Assembly (NCBI GenBank): GCA_910586835.1
Contig: CAJUJU010000050.1
Location: forward strand, 2,174-29,972
DNA length: 27,799 nt
Direction of reading: 5' to 3'
Source: an uncultured Acetatifactor sp.
GTDB taxonomy: Bacteria; Bacillota; Clostridia; Lachnospirales; Lachnospiraceae
Part shown: positions 7,337 to 14,818 of the stretch, piece after piece
Numbering within the stretch: position 1 is the first letter of the stretch
Layout: every line of letters starts with the position of its first letter
Program-made: the position numbers and the translations under genes
The notes under the pieces: generated by a model
Told to the model about the DNA's origin: nothing
The model's database searches: none
The model's input: only the letters and a program-made list of their open reading frames with translations

Positions 7337-8284
7337 ATGAGAAAAGGAGAAGCGGAGGAGTATGTCCTGAGAACGGAAGGGCTCACAAAGAGATACGGCG
7401 GCCGTCCGGCGGTAAACGGCGTGAGTCTGCATGTGAAAAAGGGAGCTGTATACGGCCTGATCGGGAAAAACGGGGCGGGCAAGACCACCTTTATGAAGAT
7501 GGTGGCGGGACTGGCCCGGCCGGACGGAGGACAGATTGAGCTGTTCGGCAGCAGGGACCTGGAGAGGCAGCGTGTGCGCATGGGAACCTTGATTGAGGCG
7601 CCGGGTCTGTACAAGGGCATGACGGCCAGGGAAAATCTGGAGGTGGTGCGCCGCGCCTATGGCATCACGGAGCGGGACTGCATCGAAAAAATGCTTGTTC
7701 TGACAGGGCTGGAGCATACCGGCAAGAAGAAGGCAGGGGCATTTTCCATGGGGATGAAGCAGCGTCTGGGGCTGGCGGTCGCCCTGCTTGGAAATCCGGA
7801 CTTTCTGATTCTTGACGAGCCCATCAACGGTCTGGATCCCGAGGGGATTCATCAGATGAGGGAGCTGCTTTTAAAATTGAACAGGGAGAGAAATGTCACA
7901 ATTCTTCTGTCGAGCCACATTCTGGGGGAACTGTCCCGGATTGCCACGGCCTACGGTATCATTCGGGAGGGTGAGCTGGCGGAGGAATTTGACGCGAAGG
8001 AGCTGGAGGTGCGCTGCAGAAGGTGTCAGCGGCTGACGGTAGACAATGCGGAGCGGGCGGCGGCAGTTCTGGAGGAACAGCTTCACATCCGGGAATACGA
8101 TGTGCCGGAGGCTTCCGTCATCCGGATTTTTGAACATCTGGAGGACTCCGTGGAGATCAACCGCAGGCTGACGCTGGCGGGAATAGAGATACGGGAAAGT
8201 TATCTGGCAGGGCAGGATCTGGAGAGTTATTTTATGAGCCTGATGAACGAGGGGAAGCAGGAACGGCGCGGGGAAGGAGTGTGA
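7337..8284 (+). CDS. ABC transporter ATP-binding protein, BcrA-type
   Basis: 315 residues. Walker A GKNGAGKTT begins at residue 43, followed by a Q-loop region with TLIEAPGLYKGMTARENL, signature FSMGMKQRLGLA, Walker B LILDEPINGLDPEGI and a switch His in SSHILGEL. The IEAPGLY stretch and the C-terminal extension of about 90 residues are typical of the BcrA/lantibiotic-protection ATPases that pair with ABC-2 permeases. The start at 7337 has only a poorly spaced AAAAGG directly before the ATG, so translation may be weak. The next gene, the permease, starts 6 bases after its stop (or overlaps by 4 if GTG 8281 is used). Confidence 0.92.
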   Translation: MRKGEAEEYVLRTEGLTKRYGGRPAVNGVSLHVKKGAVYGLIGKNGAGKTTFMKMVAGLARPDGGQIELFGSRDLERQRVRMGTLIEAPGLYKGMTARENLEVVRRAYGITERDCIEKMLVLTGLEHTGKKKAGAFSMGMKQRLGLAVALLGNPDFLILDEPINGLDPEGIHQMRELLLKLNRERNVTILLSSHILGELSRIATAYGIIREGELAEEFDAKELEVRCRRCQRLTVDNAERAAAVLEEQLHIREYDVPEASVIRIFEHLEDSVEINRRLTLAGIEIRESYLAGQDLESYFMSLMNEGKQERRGEGV

Positions 8285-8289
8285 AAGGA

Positions 8290-9090
8290 ATGATCAATTT
8301 ATTAAAGGCGGAGCTTTATAAGCTGCAAAAGAGCAGGAGCTTTTGGGTATCCGGAGGACTGATCGTACTGTTTGCGGTGAGTATTTATCTCTTTTATGTG
8401 CTGCTGCGGGACGGAATGATAAACGGTATGGACCAAGAGGGGGCAGTGATCCAGGGAGAGCTTCCGGCGCTGGGGATTCTGGATATATTGAGACAGATTT
8501 TTGCCAACAGGAATGCGGTTATCTTTGCCACGATCTTTGTAAGTCTTTTTGTACTTGGAGATTATAGAAGCGGGGCCGTTAAGAACTTTGAAGGAAAGGG
8601 ACTGCGGAGAGAGGAAATCTACCTTGCGAAATTTCTGGTGACAGAGTTGGGAGCAGTGCTTTTGTATCTGATGGCGGCGCTTGCGGTTTTCCTGGGCGGT
8701 ATTGTCTTCTTTGGGACGGAGCAGATAAACGGGGGGTTTTTCCGCAGCTTTCTATCCTACCTTTCCCTGCAGCTTCTGTATCTGACCGGATATACGGCGG
8801 TGATCGTCCTGATTTGTGAGATGACAAGAAACACGGCGGGGCTTCTGATATCGGTGCTGGGGATTCTGATGTTTTCCAGCGTTCTGCTGCAGGGAGTGGA
8901 TCTGATTCTGGATACCCTGGGCGTGTCCTTCAGTATATCCAGGTACTGGGTCATGACTGCCATGGACAGGTGTCCCGTCACGGATATTTCCAGGCAGTTT
9001 ATCATGGAATCCGGACTTGTGGCGGCGGGTTGGCTTGTGGTTTCGCTGGGGGCAGGGATGGTTTATCACATGCGGAAGGATATTGTTTAA
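8290..9090 (+). CDS. ABC-2 type permease of the BcrA-like transporter
   Basis: 266 residues with about six hydrophobic segments: SFWVSGGLIVLFAVSIYLFYVLL, VIFATIFVSLFVLG, LGAVLLYLMAALAVFLGGIVFF, LSLQLLYLTGYTAVIVLICE, LLISVLGILMFSSVLL and VAAGWLVVSLGAGMVY. The N-terminus, INLLKAELYKLQKSRSFW, is the usual cytoplasmic amphipathic lead of this permease family. ATG 8290 is preferred because AAGGAG lies 10 bases upstream; GTG 8281, which overlaps the ATPase stop as GTGA, is an alternative giving three more residues. It forms the membrane half of the transporter with the preceding ATPase; the substrate is likely a peptide antibiotic, by context only. Confidence 0.88.
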   Translation: MINLLKAELYKLQKSRSFWVSGGLIVLFAVSIYLFYVLLRDGMINGMDQEGAVIQGELPALGILDILRQIFANRNAVIFATIFVSLFVLGDYRSGAVKNFEGKGLRREEIYLAKFLVTELGAVLLYLMAALAVFLGGIVFFGTEQINGGFFRSFLSYLSLQLLYLTGYTAVIVLICEMTRNTAGLLISVLGILMFSSVLLQGVDLILDTLGVSFSISRYWVMTAMDRCPVTDISRQFIMESGLVAAGWLVVSLGAGMVYHMRKDIV

Positions 9091-9093
9091 GCG

Positions 9094-10023
9094 ATGGAAA
9101 AATTACTCATGGGCGGACTGCTTCTGGCGGTGATTCTGCTTGGGATCAGGCTGTGGTGTTACAGACGGCAGATTGCGCATCTGCTGGATCAGATGGGTTG
9201 TCTGGAGCAGGAGGATACGAATTATCGGCTATCCTCCTGCTGTTGTGTGGGCAGGACGGAGGAGCTGATCAGGGAGCTGAACCGCGTGTCAGGTCTGAAC
9301 CGGGACAAGATGCTGCTTCTGAAAAGAGAAAACAGAAGCTACCGGGAGAGTATTACCGGGATTTCTCATGACATACGGACGCCACTGACCGCCGCCAAGG
9401 GTTATGCCCAGATGCTTCTGGACGGCACTGTGTCTGAGGATGGCAGGCGTAGGGCTTATCTGGAAAAGATAAACTGCCGCATCGGTGACACGGTGGAAAT
9501 GCTGGAGCAGTTGTTTGAGTATGCCAGAGCGGAAGCGGGAGAGCTGACTTTCCAAAAGGAACGCTTGAATGTGGGTAATCTTTTTGCGGATACGGTATCT
9601 GCTTTTTATGACGATTTTGTCCGGAGGGGCAGCGAGCCTATAGTGGAGCTTTGTAAGGCGCCCTGCTATGTGGAGGCGGACAGGGACAGGCTGAGACGGA
9701 TCTTTGAAAACCTGCTTAAGAATGCGCTGGTACATGGGGTGGGAGAGTACAGAATCCGGCTTGCCCAAAGGGAAGACAGGGTGGAGGCAACGGTGGAAAA
9801 CCGCACGGAGACCATTGAGGAGACGGACATGGGGCGTATTTTTGAGCGGTTTTATACCTCGGATCAATCCAGAACCCGCAAGACAACCGGTCTGGGGCTT
9901 GCGCTGGTAAAGTGGTACGCGGAGGAAATGGGAGGGAGCGTAAACGCCCTTCTGCGGGAGGGTATCTTCTGCATAACGGTGTCCTTTCCCGTGCTGTCGC
10001 CGGAGGCACAGCATGGCCCGTAG
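9094..10023 (+). CDS. Sensor histidine kinase of the ABC cluster
   Basis: 309 residues. One N-terminal membrane helix (about 3-21) and no sizeable extracellular domain. HisKA has H92 in SHDIRTPL; the HATPase domain has an N-box around RIFENLLKNALVHG, the GRIFERFY F-box and GLGLALVKWYAEEMGG. Kinases this small with almost no outside loop often sense through their partner ABC transporter rather than a ligand directly, which fits the gene order regulator, ATPase, permease, kinase. It starts 3 bases after the permease stop without a strong ribosome site, suggesting translational coupling. A terminator follows at 10098-10121. Confidence 0.9.
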   Translation: MEKLLMGGLLLAVILLGIRLWCYRRQIAHLLDQMGCLEQEDTNYRLSSCCCVGRTEELIRELNRVSGLNRDKMLLLKRENRSYRESITGISHDIRTPLTAAKGYAQMLLDGTVSEDGRRRAYLEKINCRIGDTVEMLEQLFEYARAEAGELTFQKERLNVGNLFADTVSAFYDDFVRRGSEPIVELCKAPCYVEADRDRLRRIFENLLKNALVHGVGEYRIRLAQREDRVEATVENRTETIEETDMGRIFERFYTSDQSRTRKTTGLGLALVKWYAEEMGGSVNALLREGIFCITVSFPVLSPEAQHGP

Positions 10024-10052
10024 GAGTGAGAGGCGATTATGTTTGCCGGACA

Positions 10053-10121
10053 ATAAATTACGTCCTGACAAGGGAAGAATGCGAAGTATTCTTTTAGAAG
10101 TGCCGCTTGCGGCACTTTTTT
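10053..10121 (+). terminator. Two-hairpin terminator element of a dispersed family
   Basis: AGAATGC-GAA-GTATTCT (10076-10092, one wobble) is followed by AAGTGCCGC-TT-GCGGCACTT (10098-10117) and a T-run to 10121, a standard intrinsic terminator for the kinase operon. The same pair of hairpins, in the same order and with a similar lead-in (AAATTACGTC), recurs at 15767-15887. The T-run runs into the stop codon of the convergent regulator gene. Confidence 0.85.
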
Positions 10122-11037
10122 ACTCGTAGAAGGCCTTGACCCGGATGGCCTGGTTATAGTCTCCGAACTGTTCCCCGAAGAGGGTACAGCCGCCGCAGTT
10201 TGCAGTATTTTCCGGCACCTCGATGCGAAAGGAGAGCAGACTGTTGTAGTCGATGCACAGATGGTCTACAGTCACATCGGAAAGCTTCTGGCCGCCGTCC
10301 ATAAACGTTCCCTCCCGGTTGATAATCAGAGTTTTTAACAGGCCGTACTGGTTCAGGCTGGCCGGCCACCATGCCGGGGAGACATGTCCTCTGCGGTCGC
10401 CGTAGTCGCCTGGACTGACCCACACGCCCAGCGGGATACCGTTCAGAGAAAAATGAATATCCGACGGATAGTCCTTGTTGAAGCCCGGATATTCGGAGGA
10501 GATCTCAAAGGAGATCTGCAGCCTGGTCAGGCGCTGTCCCGGCTGCAGGTGATTCGGCAGTCCATATTCCACATAACCGCTGGTAAACCAGAGAATGCCG
10601 GCGTCAAAATGTTCGGGAAAGGTAAATGCCTTGACGTCGTCCATGGCGCCGATGATCTGCTCCGCCGTAGACAGTCCGCAGGTGGGGGCTATGCTGCAGG
10701 AGGTAAAGCATCCGATGCGGATGTCGTCCGAGTAGATGTGCCGGGGTTCCGGCTCCTGTTCCGGAACCATGTCGATCACGATTCTGTCATGGCAGGGGCT
10801 GACAAGCTTCATGGTTCCCCTTTTTCCGGAGGTGGTCTCAATGCTTACAAGCCCGGCCTCCGTGAGTCTGCTCACATGCATGGAGACGGCGCTGTTGGTA
10901 AGTTCAAGGGTCTTGGCCAGATAATTCATGCTGACGCCGGGCGTTCGGTAAATAATTTTCATAATTTCCATGCGCATGGGCGCACTCAGTGCCCGGATCA
11001 CTTTCTGCGCCTCTTCCAGATTTGATAAATAGAGCAT
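10120..11037 (-). CDS. ArsR-type regulator with long C-terminal domain
   Basis: 305 residues. Residues 1-80 form a winged helix of ArsR type: ALSAPMRMEIMKIIYRTPGVSMNYLAKTLELTNSAVSMHVSRLTEAGLV. The rest, about 200 residues, is not a metal site but a beta-rich domain containing TSCSIAPTCGL, GYVEYGLPNHL, GIPLGVWVSPGDYGDRRG and a C-terminal NCGGCTLFGEQFGDYNQAI. Its length is about three times that of a usual ArsR protein. ATG 11037 follows AGGAGG with 5 bases spacing. It is divergent from the GH51 gene, so a role as arabinose- or arabinoside-responsive regulator of that gene is likely, but this is inference; the C-terminal domain may bind the sugar. Confidence 0.8.
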   Translation of the reverse strand: MLYLSNLEEAQKVIRALSAPMRMEIMKIIYRTPGVSMNYLAKTLELTNSAVSMHVSRLTEAGLVSIETTSGKRGTMKLVSPCHDRIVIDMVPEQEPEPRHIYSDDIRIGCFTSCSIAPTCGLSTAEQIIGAMDDVKAFTFPEHFDAGILWFTSGYVEYGLPNHLQPGQRLTRLQISFEISSEYPGFNKDYPSDIHFSLNGIPLGVWVSPGDYGDRRGHVSPAWWPASLNQYGLLKTLIINREGTFMDGGQKLSDVTVDHLCIDYNSLLSFRIEVPENTANCGGCTLFGEQFGDYNQAIRVKAFYE

Positions 11038-11058
11038 TTTTCCTCCTGTTTATTTAAG

Positions 11059-11213
11059 CCTATAGTGAACTAAAACATATTTGTTGAATAGTTAGAAAAT
11101 CAGGATAATATTTTGTGAAAGTTGCTGTCATCTTTTTGTTTGACAATTTTACTATAATGGAATAGACTGAAAATGTAAAGGGAAAATTAACTATTTCATT
11201 AAAAAATGAAATA
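11059..11213. promoter_or_regulatory. Divergent promoter/operator region, ArsR-type gene and GH51
   Basis: For GH51, TTGACA (11140-11145) pairs with TAGACT (11163-11168) at a 17-base spacer; a TATAAT at 11153-11158 also lies here but is only 7 bases from that -35. For the regulator, TTCAAC (11083-11088, minus) and TATAGG (11059-11064, minus) are 18 bases apart. A perfect 9-bp inverted repeat TATTTCATT-AAAA-AATGAAATA lies at 11192-11213, between the GH51 promoter and its ribosome site, and is a good operator candidate. An imperfect AACTA...TAGTT dyad sits near 11069-11094. Confidence 0.55.
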
Positions 11214-11240
11214 AATAAGTGCAAGAGGAGAGGCAGTAGA

Positions 11241-12737
11241 ATGGCAAAGCTTTATGTGAATCCCAATGTGAAGAAGGGACATATCAACCCGGAGCTGCAA
11301 GGACATTTTTCCGAGCATCTGGGAAGATGCATTTATGAGGGAATCTTTGTGGGGGAAAATTCTCAGATTCCCAATGAGAACGGTATGCGCACCGATGTGG
11401 TGGAGGCGCTGAAGGAGATTCAGGTTCCCGTGCTGCGTTGGCCGGGCGGCTGTTTTGCCGACGAGTATCACTGGATGGACGGCATCGGACCCAAAGAAAA
11501 GCGCAAAAAGATGATCAACACGCACTGGGGCGGCGTTGTGGAGGACAACAGCTTCGGCACCCACGAATTTATGGAGCTGTGCAGACAGCTGGGCTGTAAG
11601 ACCTATATCAACGGCAACCTGGGCAGCGGAACCGTTCAGGAGATGAGCGAGTGGGTGGAGTATATGACCTTTGAGGGTGTTTCTCCCATGGCTGACCTGA
11701 GAAAGCAGAACGGACATGAAGAGCCTTGGCGGGTGGATTATTTCGGCGTGGGCAATGAGAACTGGGGCTGCGGCGGAAATATGCGTCCGGAATACTACGG
11801 GGATCTGTACCGCAGATATCAGACCTATGTGAGAAATTACAATTCCGACAGGCCTGTTGCAAAAATTGCCTGTGGTGCAAGCGCAGATGATTATCATTGG
11901 ACCGACAAGGTTCTGGAGACCACATTTGACCATGGCTGGGGCTTCATGAACGGTATGTCTCTGCACTATTACACGGTGCCCAGCGGCAACTGGCAGAAGA
12001 AGGGCTCCGCCACTGACTTTGACGAGAAGGAATGGTATCGCACGCTGAAGGGAACTCTGAAGATGGAGGAGCTGATCAGGAGACACGGCGCTATCATGGA
12101 TCAGTATGATCCGCAGAAAAAAATCGGCATGATCGTGGACGAGTGGGGCACCTGGTATGACGTGGAACCCGGCACCAATCCCGGCTTCCTGTATCAGCAG
12201 AACACCATGCGCGACGCGCTGGTGGCAGGCATCAATCTGAATCTGTTCAACAAGAACTGCGACCGTGTGAAGATGGCCAATATTGCTCAGATGGTGAACG
12301 TACTTCAGGCTGTGATCCTCACCGACGGCGACAGAATGGTGAAGACACCTACCTGGCATGCCTTCAATCTGTATAAATTCCATCAGGACGCTGAACTGGT
12401 CGAGTCCTCTGTGGAGACAGTGGAGACAGGACTGGAGGAAGGCTTCATGATACCGAACCTGTCCGAGTCCGTTTCCCTTGGTAAGGACGGCAGGCTTCAT
12501 GTGACGCTGACCAATGCGTCCCTGACGGATGCTGCGGATATTCAGGCAATATTTTCAGAGACCCGGGTGAAGAGTGTGAAGGCAGCGGTTCTCACCGGAT
12601 CCATGAAGGCACACAATACCTTTGATACGCCGGATACCGTACATGCGCAGGAGTTCACCGATCTGACCGTGAACGGCAATCAGGTGAGCTTTACCGCTCC
12701 CGCTTGCAGCGTGATGCATCTGGAAGTGGAAATTTAA
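11241..12737 (+). CDS. abfA: Alpha-L-arabinofuranosidase, GH51
   Basis: 498 residues with no signal peptide, so intracellular. It removes terminal alpha-L-arabinofuranose from arabinan or arabinoxylan oligosaccharides. The (beta/alpha)8 domain carries VLRWPGGCFADEYHW, the acid/base E173 in GVGNENWGCGG and the nucleophile E301 in VDEWGTWYDVEPG, positions close to those of the characterised Geobacillus enzyme (175 and 294). The C-terminal 100 or so residues form the family's beta-sandwich domain. Length is normal for GH51. GAGGAGAGG precedes ATG 11241. Codon choice, with many C-ending codons, looks more biased than in its neighbours, hinting at high expression. The gene is monocistronic, between a divergent regulator and a terminator. 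Confidence 0.96.
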   Translation: MAKLYVNPNVKKGHINPELQGHFSEHLGRCIYEGIFVGENSQIPNENGMRTDVVEALKEIQVPVLRWPGGCFADEYHWMDGIGPKEKRKKMINTHWGGVVEDNSFGTHEFMELCRQLGCKTYINGNLGSGTVQEMSEWVEYMTFEGVSPMADLRKQNGHEEPWRVDYFGVGNENWGCGGNMRPEYYGDLYRRYQTYVRNYNSDRPVAKIACGASADDYHWTDKVLETTFDHGWGFMNGMSLHYYTVPSGNWQKKGSATDFDEKEWYRTLKGTLKMEELIRRHGAIMDQYDPQKKIGMIVDEWGTWYDVEPGTNPGFLYQQNTMRDALVAGINLNLFNKNCDRVKMANIAQMVNVLQAVILTDGDRMVKTPTWHAFNLYKFHQDAELVESSVETVETGLEEGFMIPNLSESVSLGKDGRLHVTLTNASLTDAADIQAIFSETRVKSVKAAVLTGSMKAHNTFDTPDTVHAQEFTDLTVNGNQVSFTAPACSVMHLEVEI

Positions 12738-12759
12738 GAGAATAAGAACTGATTTCATT

Positions 12760-12805
12760 GCGGGGCCGGAGAAGGTGAATTCTTTTCCTTGGCCCCGCTT
12801 GTATT
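12760..12805 (+). terminator. Intrinsic terminator after GH51
   Basis: GCGGGGCC (12760-12767) pairs with GGCCCCGC (12791-12798), with further A-T and G-T pairing inside (GGAGAA/TTTTCC), followed by TTGTATTT. It lies 23 bases past the stop. Confidence 0.85.
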
Positions 12806-12928
12806 TATACCGGACAGAAGATTTTCCCGGACAACATAAAGCTGAAATTGAGTCCGGATTCCCGTCTCTATATCTCATTGATTGTCAACCTGTAAATCAT
12901 TTGTTACAATTTTTTCAGAAGCTGTAAT

Positions 12929-13222
12929 CTTTATGAGCTGCATAAGAGCAGGCTGGATGCAATCATTGACAACATGGTGGCGCAGGCATGTAAAAGTACA
13001 AGGATTTCTTCCCTTGGCTGGGTGCTAAAAAATGTGCTCACAACGGTCCCGGTTCTATGCTGTTACCTTTTTGCGCTGAATGAGACAAGACAGGGGAGGA
13101 TCACCGTCGGGGATATGCTTGCTTTTACGGTGATACTCAACAGGATAAAACGGATCTTGCCGTTTACGGCAGAATCAAAGAGAATAATCGGAAAAGAAGA
13201 AATTGTTACGAAAGTCGGATAA
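12929..13222 (+). pseudogene. Remnant of an ABC exporter membrane domain
   Basis: The frame reads YELHKSRLDAIIDNMVAQ, then a hydrophobic stretch TTVPVLCCYLFAL and GRITVGDMLAFTVILNRIKR, which resembles the last helices of an ABC exporter transmembrane domain (the G-x-ITVG-x-LLAF motif). It is cut on both sides: a stop lies just upstream at 12893, and it ends after about 98 codons with no ATPase domain. No ribosome site precedes the internal ATG at 12974. I therefore call it a decayed fragment. A short functional membrane peptide starting at 12974 is possible but less likely. Confidence 0.5.
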
Positions 13223-13256
13223 CGGGCGGGCAGGAGGGATACGAAGCGGGCAGTAT

Positions 13257-13370
13257 CTACTCCTCCTCCGTACCCGCTTCCACAGCAACAGCCGAGGCAA
13301 CGGTGGAAACTACCGCCACGACTACCGCTACGATGATAACTAAAAGTCCGCCGGCCAAAAGAATAAACAT
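13257..13370 (-). CDS. Small membrane peptide, 37 residues
   Basis: An ATG at 13370 on the minus strand opens 37 codons: a start MFILLAGGLLVIIVAVVVAV, a continuous hydrophobic helix to about residue 30, and an acidic tail ending EAGTEEE. AAGGAGTG lies 8 bases upstream of the ATG, and a near-consensus promoter lies just before it (13406-13434). The combination of promoter, ribosome site and membrane-helix composition makes it a real gene despite its size. Function is unknown; small single-pass peptides like this include type I toxins, transporter regulators and stress peptides, and nothing here separates these. It is divergent from the Tad pilus operon. Confidence 0.65.
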   Translation of the reverse strand: MFILLAGGLLVIIVAVVVAVVSTVASAVAVEAGTEEE

Positions 13371-13405
13371 AAGTAAATCACTCCTTCTGAAATCTGAATA
13401 AGGTC

Positions 13406-13434
13406 ATTATAGCATCGTTCACGAAAATCCACAA
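13406..13434 (-). promoter_or_regulatory. Promoter of the 37-residue peptide gene
   Basis: Minus strand: TTGTGG (13429-13434), exactly 17 bases, TATAAT (13406-13411), about 36 bases before the start codon. Confidence 0.75.
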
Positions 13435-13478
13435 TAAATTTCAGTGAAAAATTTTCCCGAAAAAAATAAAATGGGGTA

Positions 13479-13507
13479 TTGACATTTTGAATCCGGCGGT
13501 GTAATGT
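13479..13507 (+). promoter_or_regulatory. Promoter of the Tad pilus operon
   Basis: TTGACA (13479-13484), 17-base spacer, TAATGT (13502-13507). The first pilus gene begins about 150-200 bases downstream, leaving room for a leader. It lies back to back with the peptide-gene promoter, so the two could be co-regulated. Confidence 0.65.
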
Positions 13508-13516
13508 AAGAGTCAT

Positions 13517-13545
13517 CCCAGGCAGGTCTGCCGGGTGTCATTTTT
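13517..13545 (+). terminator. Possible attenuator in the Tad leader
   Basis: CCC-A-GGCAG-GT-CTGCC-GGG (13517-13535) followed by TGTCATTTTT. The stem is short with one bulge, and the T-run starts five bases later, so termination would be partial. It lies about ten bases past the -10, at the very start of the transcript. Confidence 0.4.
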
Positions 13546-13702
13546 CTATGTTGTTGTTTCTTATTTGCTTTTGGCTGTGTCAGCCGGTATCAGAAACGAA
13601 TGAAATTTATGCGGGGAAGAGTACAGTGCACGGTATTTTTCTGATGCGGAAACGGAGGGATGAACGATCAAAAAAACGGAATATGACGCGTCAGGAGAGC
13701 TT

Positions 13703-14806
13703 TTGCAGCGGTTGGTGGACGAATACACCGTCCGAAAGCAGCAGGTGTTGATGCAGATGAAGAAGGGGCTGGTGTCAAAGGAGGTTTTTCTGAAGGATGC
13801 CAGACAGCACATAGAGACCTACTATCACAGGACGGATCAGGCCGACGAAGAGCTGTTAAAAGAATTTGAGCAGTATATTTACGGCTATTCCAGGCTTTCG
13901 GAGCTGATCGACGACAGAACAGTCTCGGATATCCGAGTGCTTCGCTACGACAATGTCCGAGTCAAAAGAAAAGGGAAACGAATGCGGGCGGAGGTTGCTT
14001 TTTCCTCGCCCGGCGAGTACAGACAGTTTATCGATTATATTGCCACAAAAAACCAGGTTAATATTTCCAATCTGAATGCAATTCAAAGGTTTACGGATAA
14101 CGAGAGTCATCCGGACTTCATACTGCGGTTCACACTTTCCATGCCGTTGATCAATACCGGCGGCGAACCGTATCTGTGTATCAGGAAGGTACCCAAATTT
14201 TTTCCACAGATAAAGGATTTAATAGAGCAGGAAATGCTGTCAAGAGAGACGGCGGAGCTGTTGGTCAGCCGTTTCCGGTCTGGCTCCACACTGATCTGCG
14301 GCGGAAATTCCTCCGGGAAAACCACGCTGTTAAACGCGCTGAAGGAAACGCTGCCGGACGACTGCGCCGTTCTGGTGGCCCAGCAGGCGGATGAACTGAC
14401 CACGCGTTTTCACCCGGATATGATGTTTCTGCATTCTCTGCCGGGGACGGGAGAACAGCAGGTGAGCTATGATCTGGAGCATATCAGCATCGCGGGGCTG
14501 ACCATGGACGTGGATTTCTTCATCGTCGGAGAGGTCAAGGGCTCGGAGGCCTTATACCTGCTGAACGCTGCCTACACAGGGCAGATCTGTGCGGCGACAA
14601 TCCACGCGCCTGCCGCGGACAAAGCGCCGGACAAACTGGTGGATTACTGTCTGGGAAAAAGCCGTTATGCCAGGGATGAGCTGATGAAAATGCTGGATTG
14701 CTTCAGGACGTTGGTTTATATGGAGCATTACAAAGTGAAGGAGATTTTTGAGTGCACAGGCTGGGATGAGAAAAGCAAAAATCTGAATTACAGGAGGATT
14801 TTCTAG
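13703..14806 (+). CDS. tadA: TadA/CpaF-type pilus assembly ATPase
   Basis: At least 367 residues. It powers Tad/Flp pilus assembly at the inner face of the membrane. Walker A is GGNSSGKTT (200-208), preceded by a CpaF-like N-terminal domain with SDIRVLRYDNVRVKRKGK; the Walker B/Asp box region DFFIVGEVKGSEALYLLNAAYTGQICAATIHA follows. The start is uncertain. TTG 13703 has AGGAG 5 bases upstream. The frame extends further up to 13664 and includes an ATC at 13667 that sits 7 bases past GGAGGG. An ATG at 13660 would reach this frame only if the A7 run (13670-13676) lost one A. The gene is first in the pilus operon, and the next gene's ribosome site overlaps its stop. Confidence 0.9.
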   Translation: MQRLVDEYTVRKQQVLMQMKKGLVSKEVFLKDARQHIETYYHRTDQADEELLKEFEQYIYGYSRLSELIDDRTVSDIRVLRYDNVRVKRKGKRMRAEVAFSSPGEYRQFIDYIATKNQVNISNLNAIQRFTDNESHPDFILRFTLSMPLINTGGEPYLCIRKVPKFFPQIKDLIEQEMLSRETAELLVSRFRSGSTLICGGNSSGKTTLLNALKETLPDDCAVLVAQQADELTTRFHPDMMFLHSLPGTGEQQVSYDLEHISIAGLTMDVDFFIVGEVKGSEALYLLNAAYTGQICAATIHAPAADKAPDKLVDYCLGKSRYARDELMKMLDCFRTLVYMEHYKVKEIFECTGWDEKSKNLNYRRIF

Positions 14807-14818
14807 GAGGGAATCTAT

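Noticed and set aside
11140..11158. TTGACA and TATAAT taken as one promoter upstream of GH51
   Set aside because: They are only 7 bases apart; TTGACA fits better with TAGACT at 11163.
13548..13751. Small plus-strand frame starting MLLFLICFWLC before the pilus ATPase
   Set aside because: No ribosome site, and it overlaps the ATPase gene in another frame; the hydrophobic start comes from a T-rich leader.
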